The notes below the pieces were generated by a model that worked only from the letters and a program-made list of their open reading frames with translations, was not told the origin of the DNA and did not search any database. Shown in pieces: positions 13,694 through 25,421 of a DNA stretch of 64,000 nt; within the stretch, counting starts at the first letter, position 1, and each line of letters starts with the position of its first letter. The position numbers were made by a program, and so were the translations under genes. The stretch is from Progne subis subis (Eukaryota; Chordata; Aves; Passeriformes; Hirundinidae). The DNA is taken from NCBI GenBank assembly GCA_022316685.1, contig JAKJHU010000067.1:2325001-2389000 (forward strand), given 5' to 3'.

Positions 13694-14075
13694 AGTTTTG
13701 AATTTTTTCTGGTAGCAGTGATTACACAAATCCTTTTTTGTGCATAAGAAAATAGTTTTTCTATTAGAAAACATATTTGGAGGTAATAAATAAATTTCTA
13801 TTAATGTGGCAAGAGAATATTTCTTGCTACTTTATGAAGATGCATCTGGAAAACATTTAGGAGAACTGAATTAAATACTATGGTATAGTGAAAATACAGG
13901 AGTTGTTTGTGGTTTTTGTTTGTTTTATGTGCTAGTTACAATGAGTCACCTTGGTAATTGCATCAAAGCTTTAACTCCTGCCAAACTGACTGTTCAGTAT
14001 AGTGCAGCCAGTGAAGTTCTTGTCCTACTTATATCTTTGGAAGTTATACTACTTTCTTCAGGAGACTGAACAGCT

Positions 14076-14077
<2 letters not shown>

Positions 14078-14106
<29 letters not shown>

Positions 14107-14298
14107 CATCTTCCATTTAAGCAGTGTGGGTTTTTTTACTTGGTTGGTTGGTTGGTTGCTTTGTGGTGGAGGGGGTAGTTGGGGGCAGGGGGTGTTTTTG
14201 TGTGTGTGTGTGTGTGTGGGTGGGTGGGTGGGTGGGTGGGTTTTTTTGTGGGTTTTTTTTTGTGTTTCTGTGTGTGTGTGATTTTTTTTTTTTTTTCC
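14078..14298. repeat. Compound G/T tract: poly(T), (GGTT)n, (GT)n, (GGGT)n
   Basis: Begins with a 29-base T run (14078-14106). It continues through GGTT repeats (about 14140-14158), a GT dinucleotide run (about 14198-14217) and six or so GGGT units (about 14217-14241), then ends in T runs. The GGGT block can form a G-quadruplex in principle. Histidine/threonine-rich and glycine/valine-rich frames across it are repeat artefacts. Confidence 0.9.
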
Positions 14299-15339
14299 TG
14301 TGTTAGAATTTTTATTATGGATCTGATCCATGACACTATATGATATATAAACCAACAATTTAAAAAAAAAAAATCATAAACCATAATTCAGGAAAACACT
14401 CCTTTAGAACAACTGAAGTTTTTAATTAGTGAGCTATTACCTAAGTTCCCCTGAATCTGTTTTCACTCCCTTTGTCTTTATCAAGGTACTTTTTGTTTAA
14501 GACTTGGCTATATTTAGACAAGTTACGTGTAAACATTTCAGATAACTCTGTATTTCAAAGTAAGCAAGAGTAAGAAATTTTCAACATATATTTTACCCTT
14601 CTTGAACTACTATTCTATTCAGAGAAGACAGACTCTAAGATATTTCTTTCTTTGAAATAAAGGGACTACGAAATAAGGGGCTTGATTCAGCTCATAACTG
14701 AAACTATTAAGTGAATTATTTTCTTTAATAAGCATTTGGAATTTCATACTGAACATTCCGAAATTGAGATTATTGTTAAAAGAATTAAAACACCAGCAAC
14801 AACAACTTAGCTTTTCATCCACCCAGATCTACCCTTTATGTAGTCATCAAACATCTAAGGCTAAGAATTTCTGTAAAAATGTAGTCTAAATAGTTCCTGA
14901 CGTATTTGTTATAATAGCTGGGTTTTTTGTAAACTGCTGTTAAACCTTGGCCCAAGGTTCTTCTTTACACTCCTTCCTTAAATAAAATACAGCAACATAT
15001 TTCAAAATGATAACCCTTGCTATGTTACTCAGATTTTTATGTTTCTTTTCACCATTTTTATACACTGTCAAAAGGCACAAAAATATTACTGCAGTAAGGC
15101 TCATATATGAACAGTGTACATATATTACTAAGATAAACGGAGAACAAGAGGTTATGTGTTTTTCAGTTCTTGCTGTTGCTGCACTATCCAGCTGCCAAAT
15201 TCTGAATAATACTCTAGCATTTTAGAAACATTACAAATGTGCTATAAGTGCTTTAATATCTCACAAGATAGTTTTATAACCCAATAAAAGGAGCATTTAC
15301 ATTTTGTTGTTTATATTTTTACGCTACTTAAGTGCCCAG

Positions 15340-15900
15340 AGAGTGAATATAGGACTCTGTATTTATTGCAATGAGGTCAAGAGAGAGGCAATCTCTCTGC
15401 AAAGCTGCTGTACTTTTGCACATCATGGTTTCATAGGTGCCCTTAGTCTAACCTTCAGATAGACAGCGATTCCCTGCGCAAGCTAATCCAGCCGGGATGT
15501 CCCTCAGCAAACTGTCAATTATGTTAAACTGTGTCAACCTGCATGTATTGTGTAATTTTCCATTCTGAATTATTGTCTACTAAATAGAGTCAGCTGCAAA
15601 TATTGAACTCTCGCCGTACAGTCTAGGGGAAGCAATGTAGAAAATTGATGCATTCATTTAACGTCAGCCAACTGGCCTCTCACAGAGATTTGAAGGGTTA
15701 TAAAAGTTATACAAAAGTGTTGCATATACTATAAAGCTTTATGAAAGCAACAAATACACTGTTTTACTATATTAACAACCTATTTAGTGCACTGTTGCCA
15801 TTGAGACCAAGTAATGTAAATGCTTAACAGAAATATCTCCATAATTTCATTATACTGCAAGATAGACCACATGCTTTCATATCAGGAAAATTAGCCAAGG
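15340..15900. other. Candidate conserved noncoding block
   Basis: This segment lacks simple repeats and has a more balanced base composition than its surroundings. It also has many homeobox-like TAAT/ATTA words, for example around 15518-15575. No long open frame fits it. The call rests on texture only. Alignment to other bird genomes would decide it. Confidence 0.25.
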
Positions 15901-18414
15901 AGGGGTCTGAAGCCCATTTCACGTAAATTGCTATCATACTTACAACAATAGATATTCACTTTACAGTTCAGTCTAGCAGCTGAATATCTGCACTGTGATC
16001 CTCTGTCTTAGGAGTATAAATTCTGTAGATGTAGTTTACATAGCTATTCAGTTTAAGAGTTACAGTTATAGTATTCTATGGAAAATTCTTATGTAACTTC
16101 TTATTTGTCAAAAAATTAATACAATTCTAGTGGCTTTAAAGATTTCATTAGCTGTAAGAGGTCAATGTCATAAAAATATTTAGCCAAGCAAATAGTAAAA
16201 ATGAGACGACTGTAAATATGTGCTTAAAAATAACAGTGGATATAATTTTTTAAATCTGAAGTATGTATTAATAGTATATTATTTTGTTCAGGTTTAGCTA
16301 TTTTTCCCTCATTTCTTTTCCTGATTACTTATTTTACTCCATTCTTTGTAAAATAATTTGTAGAAAATTATTGATCTCCCTATAGGTGTCTTTTTACAGA
16401 ATGGTCAGGCAAAATGTACCTTAAAATATTTTTTCCCTGTTCAATAAAACAAATATATAAACCACTTTTATTACATTATTTTTGTCGTTTATTTTTTGTG
16501 TGTAAAAAAATTAACTGCATTATTAGCATCCAGAACACAATTTCTCAATGTTCCTATTAACAAGAAAATAATTAATGTGCTCGTACATGAGAAACTTGAA
16601 AGCAAACTATTGAAACCACCAAGGATAACAATATTCTTTTGCGGTGTAAACAAAGGCAATTCAATAAGTGTAGCTTGTTAGCAATTAATTTAACCTGAAC
16701 ATTACTTAGACTACCTTCAAAGCAATATGTGGCTTATAAGTACATTCAGCCATGCAGAACAGGAAATGTCAAAGGAAAAGGCTAACAGTTTCATAGGAAA
16801 CCTTAAGAGAAACAATATATAATAAGCATCATGAGGTTTGACAGCTCTAATCTGTTGTAGGTAACCTTGAAACTTGCAAGGACAGGCTGGTATATTAGAA
16901 TGTTTTATTTGAACAGTCATAAAATAAACTGTTCAGATTTTATCAATGTATTTGCTTAAAACAAATTTATCAAATCAGGTTTCAAAAAGGTAACTTAAAA
17001 TAGTATCCTTGTATAGTTTTAGAGAAAAGTAATTTTTTCTTTAGTCCCAGTTTGAACCTTTGGTTTTCTCCTCTACTGCATGATGCAGATCTTAATAGAC
17101 ATTACATAAGCCCTGTTAAGGAAATGTTTACTTGTGCTTTGAGGCATGACCCTTTGATATAAAAAGGTGGTTTCTCATGAAAGCCATAAATAAAATATGG
17201 TTGAAAACCTCCCACTCTTTTCTCCATCGCACTTTGGACTTTTTTGAAAAAATTAAATTAATCTTCCTGCTTCCTCTGATACCTCATTAAGCTACAAGGT
17301 GTTTCTCCTCATAAGAAGAATTAGTCAAAGCAGTTTCAGATTTCTTAGATTAATTCCATGAAAGATTTTAGACAGGGCAGAGCCTAATTTTTTTGGCATA
17401 TTTTCACTTTATGAAATCTATTGCCCAAGTTGTATGCTGCTCAAGCAGTAAGCTGCCAAGGATCAATGCCTATCTATAGAAGGAGAAATTAAGCTCCTAA
17501 CACTTTCTATGTACACTGATAACTGGGGCTGGTGGAAAAACACAAACAAATTCCATGTCTCTTCAGGACTTAATGCAGTTCTCCAGTGGGGTACTTAATA
17601 CTTCTGCACAATACCAACTCATATTCTAGAAAACTTTCCTGTCTATTTCATAGAAATTATGAAATTAAACAATGGAAAGTTGGAAGAAAAAAATTGCCAA
17701 AGAGAAGAAAAGGACTTATTCTCTACCTCATTACAACAGTAGGCATCTAATTGTGGGCAGCACTGGGGATTCATATGTCTGTTTTCTTGGGTAAGACTTC
17801 TTTCCTAGACCCCTGAAAACATGAGGTTGAGGCTTAATCTATTGATTAGAACAACTAGTCCTGTGGAGTAGCAGACACAGGAGCATGTATTTCCAATCCC
17901 AAATTTGGAGCAAACATCCTAACCAAATATCTTTTAAGCAATGAGTTTTCTTGGAGTTGTTCCACTGGAATGTATGTAGAGTAGCAAAACAAGGAAATCA
18001 GTCCAGATGTTCAACTAGTTTATATCTAAACTATCATACTGTAGGAGCACTCCTACTTTCCCCGCAGGACCACTCCAACTTTACCCAGTCTGTATTTCTT
18101 TATTTAGAGAAATGTTATACAATTATAATTAATAATGAATTATTAAGACATTTGTAAAGCTCATAGTACTTTAGAGACTAATGTTAAATAGATCATCTGC
18201 ACCATGGGTTAGATGTCATTTCTCAGTTGTTCCAAAAAAGTCGGAGAAGAAAGAAAACCTAGAGGTGAAATGTATTGGTCCTTGTTATGCACCTGGATTT
18301 CTAAAAACAAGTTTGACCTCTACAACTCTCTTTAGAAACCATAGTGTGAAGACCTACCCCTAAAAGGAAGGAAATATTTAAGATTTTAAAATGCTCATTA
18401 GTCAAAAGGATCTA

Positions 18415-19300
18415 TGAAGGTCAGAGGGTCCACAAACACTCAAGAGTGTTTAATTAATAAATTACACACATGGGATGGAAATTGGCCTATTAGTCTCTGA
18501 TCTATTGCATAGGCACATGGCAGTGGGTTTTGAACAAAAGAGTATGGTGAAAGGGAAAAGAAAAATTTAAGAGCTTAATTAAAAAGGGAAAGATGTATTA
18601 AAGAAAGGCAAAGAGAAAAAAAAAAAAAAAGGGGGGGGGGGGGTGGGGGAAGGAGAAAAAGAGAGGGTAAGAAAAGAAATCATAAAAGAAACCCTTGTTA
18701 CAGCATCAATATAGCAGACAGGATGCTGATCCTGGTCTCAGAGCTGACCCAGCTGAGGGGATGCCAGTTCTGGTTCCAGCACTGATGTAGATGATAAGGA
18801 GCAATGCAGTTAACTTGGTCCAGCTGATGAGATGCTCAGGGTCCTGTGGCACTGCCTGGGCCATGAAGGGTAAATTTTTACGGACAAGTTTCTCCACCCC
18901 AAAGACAGGTTTCCTGCTTTCTGTGCTAATTAGTTGTAATGTGCAGTCTGTTCTTTTAGGGCTTTCTGGAAAAGAGTCAGAGGGCTTTGAGGGTCTTTGG
19001 TGGTCCCAATCCCACTGTATAGTTTATGTCTACTGCCACCAATCATTCCTGAGCTTTGTCTGTACTGTGTTGTTTTTCTTTCTTATGGAAAAGTGCTGCC
19101 CTATTCCACCCGACATCCCTTCTCCAGGCAAAACTCATTCTTTCTCACAGCATGCTAATGCCAACAGTCCTTGACTGTTACCAACAATTCTTGTCTGTTG
19201 TTACTGACAGCCCTTGTCTGACTTCTCAGCCATCTGGTTATAGGTGTTTGAGACATACTCAGTAACCTCTTATCTTCTGGGAACTGAGGGCTTTAAAAGG
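18415..19300 (-). mobile_element. Probable decayed LTR or unclassified interspersed repeat
   Basis: A GC-richer island in AT-rich surroundings. Read on the minus strand it ends with an ATTAAA-type polyadenylation hexamer (plus-strand 18449-18454) close to its 3' boundary, preceded by a long pyrimidine tract (plus-strand A/G run, 18603-18660). Both recall the solo LTR at 51514-52051. The 10-mer aaaaggatct occurs just outside each side (18404-18413 and 19294-19303). A TG...CA LTR with a 5-bp duplication could not be fixed, so the class is uncertain. Frames at 18791-19174 and 18706-18897 lie inside it and look non-coding. Confidence 0.45.
18603..18667. repeat. Purine tract with poly(A)-poly(G)
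   Basis: A-rich segment, then a run of about 15 A followed directly by about 13 G, one T, five G and an AGGAGAAAAAGAGAGGG tail. It is almost all purine on the plus strand. Confidence 0.88.
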
Positions 19301-19926
19301 ATCTTACTTTGGATTGCTGTTTGTAGGGTTGTTTGAGAGTGAGCTTTAGAATGTACCAGACCCTCATATTTATCTCAAAGGAGCAATTTACATTAATTTA
19401 AAGGTGATCATCTAAATGGAATCAGATTAACTGCCTTCTAAAACTGAAGAGAATTCTACTGATTCTGAAAGGAGATTATCTCCCAGTGACTAGATTCTAG
19501 TAAGTACTGGGTGCATGCAGCTAGACCACATGAATTCTAATCTGGGGGGAGTTTGTAACTTTTCTCAACATCTACTTACTAAACAATTAAATCTTATCTT
19601 TGTCCTTTATGTGAGTTAGATATTGAAAAATTACATTGGAGACTGATTCAGAATAAAAACAGTGAATTTCTAAGTCCTGATGGGTTTTGGAATCTGATCA
19701 GCTGATAATAAGCTTTGTCCAAGAGCAGAAATATGGAATATCATGGGGGGCAAAAGCACTATAACAAGGGAAACAGAACTCATACATTTAGATATTTGGC
19801 TGCAGGTTTAAGCAGCATCTGAAGCTGAATTTTTAGGATTTGAGCAAGTCACTTTCTTAGAATTAGCTCCAGACACATATACTACTATGTCCCCTTCTGA
19901 ATTAAGCCATTGTTTAATTTGGGGAA

Positions 19927-19934
19927 GAAAAAAG

Positions 19935-19972
<38 letters not shown>
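19927..19972. repeat. Poly(A) homopolymer
   Basis: An A run interrupted once by G near its left end. No recognisable retrotransposed sequence sits upstream of it. Confidence 0.92.
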
Positions 19973-19973
<1 letters not shown>

Positions 19974-20263
19974 CATGGTTTAAAAGCCCACAGTAATGAG
20001 ATGGTTTAGCTAAGTATCACTCAAATGTGCAAATGAGATTTGACGGCCTCCTGATTCACATCAAGGAATAGCAATATCCAATTCTGAATGCCTGTAACAA
20101 GCAAATTAATTGAAGAACCTTTTGTGTTAGAAAGAGATAAAGTAGATTTGACATGTTGGCATGACTCAGTTAGTAAGCTGTATACTTGATTGCTTCTGGG
20201 TACACATTACAGCTTCTCTCTGTTGCCTTTACACAGACAGAAGTTGCATTTGAGTGCAATAGA

Positions 20264-20320
20264 AAATTTAAGATTATAAGGAAGAAGATTGTATTTAAGA
20301 TTATAAGGAAGATATTTGTA
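20264..20320. repeat. Two-copy tandem duplication, about 27 bp
   Basis: The phrase atttaagattataaggaaga appears twice head to tail about 27 bases apart. Confidence 0.75.
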
Positions 20321-20568
20321 TGGTCAGGGAGTTAGAGACATGAAGTGCATTTTAGCTATGAGGGAATAGGAGAAGCTACATGGATATCACATAAGCCTGA
20401 TATTCTACAAAGAAAAAAGAAAAATAAAGAAAAAGAAATTGTGCAGCATTTTGTAGTGTTGACTCTGTAACTGTAGCTTTACAGTAGCAATATATTTTTT
20501 ATATTTATTAAAACTACTTTCCTGAATTATAACTTGTGAAGTCCTTACATCTGAATACTTATCCTGTG

Positions 20569-20660
20569 CAATATATATATATATGTGTATATATATATAT
20601 ATATGTATATATATATGTATATGTGTATATGTGTATATGTGTTTGTATATATATACACAC
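20569..20660. repeat. (AT)n/(GTAT)n microsatellite
   Basis: Alternating AT runs with interspersed TGTATATG units, ending in ATATACACAC. It directly precedes the poly(T) and CR1 that follow. Confidence 0.92.
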
Positions 20661-20682
20661 TTTTTTTTTTTTTTTTTTTTTT
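20661..20682. repeat. Poly(T) run beside CR1 3' end
   Basis: A T homopolymer of about 22 bases. On the minus strand it is a poly(A) that sits where the CR1 octamer tail would be expected. Confidence 0.88.
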
Positions 20683-20687
20683 AATTA

Positions 20688-20965
20688 CGACAGGATAATT
20701 TAGGTTGGAAAAGATCTCTGAGATCATCGAATTCAACCTATGGCCTAACACCACGATGTCAACTAGACCATGGCACATGGCCAACTGGGTGCTGCATCCA
20801 GTCTTTACTTGAACACCTCCACAGATGATAACTCCAAAACCTCCCTGGGCAGCCCATTCCAATATCTAATCACCCTTTCTGTGGAGAAGTTCTTCCTAAT
20901 GTCCAAGTTAAACCTCCCTTGGGGCAGCTTAAGACTATGTCCTCTTGTCTTATTGCTATTTCATA
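20688..20965 (-). mobile_element. CR1 LINE 3' end
   Basis: The plus strand carries the reverse complement of the CR1 3' region. In order it shows 'taggttggaaaagatctctgagatcatcgaattcaacc', 'accatggcacatggccaactgg', 'aacacctccacagatgat', 'cctccctgggcagcccattccaat', 'tctgtggagaagttcttcctaatgtcc' and 'aacctcccttggggcagctt'. This is one of the clearest interspersed repeats in the window. It is 5'-truncated, as CR1 copies usually are. The (ATTCTATG)n tail is missing and the 3' end abuts poly(T). Frames 20545-20862 and 20770-21192 overlap it and are not genes. Confidence 0.93.
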
Positions 20966-20969
20966 ATCA

Positions 20970-22850
20970 GTCACAAAAAAATTTCTACATCCTTTTGAAT
21001 TTTGCTTGTGACACTTTCTTTGCAAAATTTTTTAAGACAATAGAGAAATGGGAAAGGAAATATATAATTGGCAAATTACTTTCACATAAAATAAAATGCA
21101 TGCTCTTTACCACTGTTCAACCTTATTTAGTTGAACAGTTAGTCCTGCATGGCTTTGAATGCAGAATTTCATATAATAGTGAGAAAATATAATTGTATGT
21201 AATCATTTATATATATATATATTTTTTTTTATTATTATTTTTTTTTTTTTAACTGAAAGTATGTTATCTTTGCTGACCCCGAGACAGTACTTAATTACTT
21301 CTACTTAGAAAGTGAGAAAGTACTGAACAGCAAGTGTACTGAAACTCACTGGAGCAATACTGTTAGAATGAGAGAAAGCACAAATTATTTCAGCACAACA
21401 TAAGCATGAAAAGAATGCGCAGAATTATTTAGTGTAATGTTCAGGTTGTATTTTGATTATGGGGTCAGGTCGTTAGAAATCAGTTAAGGCAATTAAAAAT
21501 TAGAAATTTGTGTACATGCTTCAAAATGAGGCTTACAGTACACCAGAGCTATTGAAGCAGTATAAGCTCCACAGAGTAAGTACCAGTACTGCTTTTCCAA
21601 TTCCCGTAGTATGAGGGTACTGCAGAACCTGGAGAACAGTCACATATGGCACAGTAAGGAATGGAAGAAAGGAGGAAAATTATCTATTTGCATTGGAGTC
21701 TAGCAGATGTCAAGCAACACAGAACTGGTATGTTCTATTATCCTACATATATAGGCTGTTGCAGGAAACACAATATATTAATTATTTCCCTCCCAAGAGT
21801 GTTAATTCTATATTAAATACATTACACCAGCTTTACAGCTTTTACAGAGAGAATCTCTTACCTGAAAGTGAGAAGGAGAGAGTGCTTTTTCTACACATCA
21901 AATTGGCCAGAAGTGTAGATGAAAGGGAATATCACACTTCCAAAATTAACAAATTTGATTACATGAATTCTACCTGATTTAAGGTGGTTACTGAAATGAG
22001 ATTAATCATGTGTTCATGTATGGGCTTGAAGCAATTATCAATCATATCTTTCCTGTCTAATATTTTCATGAAGACATGTGGAAATTGAATATCTTAGCAT
22101 TTCTGTCTTCATTTATTTGTTTTTAAAAATTATGCATAAAGTAACCTTATCTTGTATATAGAGCTGCAGCTATTTTACTTGTTTTACTATTCTGTTGAAT
22201 AGTTGGTTGTCTTCAGAAATAAATCTCCTTTGTAGGAAACAGCTTTAGTTTCCTAAAGCTGGGCCAGTTACTTCCTGGTTTTCTTAGCCAGAGATTTTCA
22301 ACCTCATTTCTTCAACAATGGGTAAAAGCTCAGTCACAAGTATTTGTTATGTAGCATGGATACTATACAGTTGCCTGAAGGTAGATGTCTGTGGATTTGA
22401 AATGTTTTAGAAAATACTTTCCTAGCCTCCTGAAAAATACTTCTCTCATGTAAGGATTTTGTAATTTCCCTTAGCTCTGGGTAGATTTCTCAGACCTGGA
22501 TTCTCTTTTGTTCCATCATAAATCCTGCATGACTTAGAACATCTGCAGTCAAGGTTCTGAACCCATAGCAATGGACTTAATGCATAGTTTCCTTTAACAC
22601 AAAAATGTATGTATACCCAACATAATGCAATGTTTCTAAAATTTTTATCTGAAGAGACACAAAGTACTGATTTTGCTTTGCCTTTTGAGCTGATGACAAC
22701 CAAAAAAAAAAAAACAAAAAAAAACCAACAGTGAGAAATATTAGAGGTCACTAGTAATAGATTCAAGAAAAGTTAATAATTTTAGATATTATTAGTATTT
22801 TCAGATTTTGCACTGGACTTGAAAAGGCTTGGGAAAAGGTAAAAACATAT
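20970..22850. other. Unique AT-rich DNA, no gene recognised
   Basis: Contains a short AT/poly(T) stretch at about 21208-21252. Frames at 21693-21977 and 22446-22766 show no recognised domain. Confidence 0.55.
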
Positions 22851-22854
22851 TATA

Positions 22855-22960
22855 AAGCCATAAAGTAATTGAATTTGGAACAGACCTACGAAGGGCAACT
22901 GATACAACCTCCTTCACACTTGCATCAGGGATGCCTTAGATCAGGTGTGACTAAAATTTA
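22855..22960 (-). mobile_element. CR1 LINE 3'-end scrap, decayed
   Basis: The plus-strand sequence reads 'ttggaacagacctacgaagggcaactgatacaacctcc' followed by 'gggatgccttagatcagg'. It follows the reverse complement of a CR1 3' end (usual form: ttggaagggacctacaaggatcat...ccaacctcc). It is strongly diverged and short, so the boundaries are approximate. Confidence 0.6.
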
Positions 22961-23015
22961 ATTTGGATAAGCAAGTAATCCTAATATCCAACAGTTCATT
23001 GTACATCAGAGTTAA

Positions 23016-23017
<2 letters not shown>

Positions 23018-23062
<45 letters not shown>
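23018..23062. repeat. (AC)n(AT)n microsatellite
   Basis: About 18 AC dinucleotides lead into a short AT run. Confidence 0.93.
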
Positions 23063-23064
<2 letters not shown>

Positions 23065-25396
23065 AATGCAATATTTGGAAAATACTTACCTGAATCACTA
23101 TAGAGTGGTGAGGTAAGATGACTTCATCAAGGCTTCACAGACACTGTTTCCACTCTTTGCTCTCTTACAGCTTTCTTCTGTGGCTTAGATGTCTGCTAAC
23201 TGCCTTTACACTTGCAAACACTATGATACTCATATTTCAAATAGCTGTGCAATACCTCAACATTTAGTTATAGTTGCTGTATCCTTAATGTTTCATAGTA
23301 ATAATGCAGAGAAGGTTGTTTATAAAAGTTGGCTGGTTTTATTTAAAAAATGGCTTGCACTGATTGTCATTAATTTTTACCCAAAATATCCTTCTTAGAG
23401 GTAATAGCCAACCTGAAAGACTCTCCCTAGTGACTAGAAAACTTCTGAATGATTTATCATCCAGGATTAACAACTAAACAGCTGATCTTTGGGGGAAGAA
23501 GAACAGGAGGGTAAAAAATGAAACCAACCAACCAACCCAAACCAAACATTGCCTGTGTTCTCATTAAAAAACATGTATCATTATTTAATTGGGAAGGAAA
23601 AAAAAAAAAAAAGTCACAATGCATGCATTTTATAACATACAAAAGGTGTTCCATATAATTAGAGATGTGTCCTCATGTTCCTGATACAGACAATTTTGCG
23701 AATAAAAACTTGAATATGAAAGTTATAGAAAAAAACTAGTAATTACAAACATGTAGCTGGAAGACAAAAGACAAAGTGTAGAGTCTTGAGGAAAGTCTGG
23801 AACAAACATACAAACACACAAGTCACATCAATCAATGAATATTTCAAGCTATTATATATATATAATATTATATATATATACACAGAAATCTACTTAAAAG
23901 AACTCCACATTTTAAAACATTGTTTCCTTTCAGACTATTATGTTCAACACGCCTGTTCTTTCTGCCAAATGTCAACAATTTCAACCCAACAAATTTCTGG
24001 CATATATTCTTGTTAAATATTATGCTCACCTGGTAAGATAGTTCAGCATGCTAAAGGACTTAGAGTTATGGACCTGCAGATTCAAATTAATGGAATTCAT
24101 TATATAGAACACTTTTTCTTCTGCTAAGAGGTTGACATTGTGTTATTTGTGACTCATAAAATGAAAATGTATAATGGATCAAAGGCTTTAGCTAAAGGTG
24201 TAAATTTTGTTAGATACATATTTAAAAAAATAGTATTTGTTTTAAATGAGAAATCTACATATGTGGCAAGCTTGATTTTCCACTGTGTAGTTATGGATGT
24301 TAAAAAATAACCTTTACAATTTGCTAGTTCAATTTTGTTGTTTATGGTGTTGTTCCTGGAGCCCAAAGGACAAAGAAGTAAAATTATCCCTTTTTCTCTT
24401 TATTAATAGAGATCTGTCACCATATTATATGTACCACATAAAGATTTGTAATTGCTTTGGAGAGAGACTTTGCCAAAGCTCCGCAGCGGGATTTTTGTAG
24501 AAAGTAAAATATAGCCATCAGAGAGTAGATATTTTTCTTCTGATTGGAGTTCAGTTTCTGAGTGTTTTGTCATGCATATTGGCTTGAAATTGATATTACC
24601 AAAAGGAAAAACAAAATAAACAAGGAAACACCTTTAAAGATTGGAATATAAAGTAAGAAAGGGGAGAATTCAAAGGGAAGATGAATATTATTAAAAACCT
24701 CAAATTAGAATAATTTGACTGTATCATTTTAGGAAAAAAATACATCTCCTAATTCCTTGGATTAATAAAAAAGAAAATGGGGAAATAAAGTCAAAGCATC
24801 TTGCAAGGATGTGAAATGATTGATTTGTGTCAACTTCCAGCATGGGGAAGTTGAGAAGATATGTGATTTGGAACTGTTCTCTTCAGGTAATGAAGATGAG
24901 TTGCTGTCAGATAATGAGAAGTCAGATGGAGCTCAAAGTGATATATTAAGGAACAAACATTCAAAGAAACAGATGGTTCTCACCTGAGAGTTCTTTGGGG
25001 GAACTTAAAATGAAATGGCTTAGCTACTAACAAAGATGTGCAATCAGTCACACAGTTATGATGGTAGAGAAAGAAACTGAAGGTTCAAGCAATGTAGTTA
25101 TATTTTAACAAGGTATTTGGGATGATTCAAGGATTACAAACCAATGAGTTCTGATTCAATATTTATAAAGATGACTGAAGCAATAAAAAAGTACATAGGT
25201 AAAAAGCAGAATGAGAATAGGGACAAAACAAAACAAACCACATTTTTGGTCCTCTTGAAATGTCTAAATAGACCTATGTAATCCTGTGTTAGGAAAAAAA
25301 CAGCAAAAATATAGTATTTAGATTTTTAAGAAGCTGTTAGGAATTACTTTTACTAAAGCTTGTTAATGACTATGGTAAGAGGTAATATCAGTATTT

Positions 25397-25421
25397 AATA
25401 ATAATAATAATAATAATAAAA
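25397..25421. repeat. (TAA)n microsatellite
   Basis: About eight TAA units. Confidence 0.92.

Larger units (their letters stand above)
10783..18400. other. Unique AT-rich DNA with microsatellites, no gene recognised
   Basis: Holds several simple repeats (listed separately) and a sober, repeat-free block at about 15340-15900 that could be conserved noncoding DNA. Frames such as 12289-12531, 15007-15225 and 17951-18157 show no recognisable domain. Confidence 0.55.
19304..20560. other. Unique DNA with long poly(A), no gene recognised
   Basis: Contains an A run of about 45 bases (near 19927-19972) and a short tandem duplication at 20264-20320. No coding signal was seen. Confidence 0.55.

Noticed and set aside
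18791..19174. 127-codon plus-strand frame
   Set aside because: It lies inside the LTR-like island and is antisense to its apparent orientation.
20770..21192. 140-codon plus-strand frame, one of the longest in the window
   Set aside because: Its first part is antisense CR1 sequence and the rest is ordinary AT-rich DNA.
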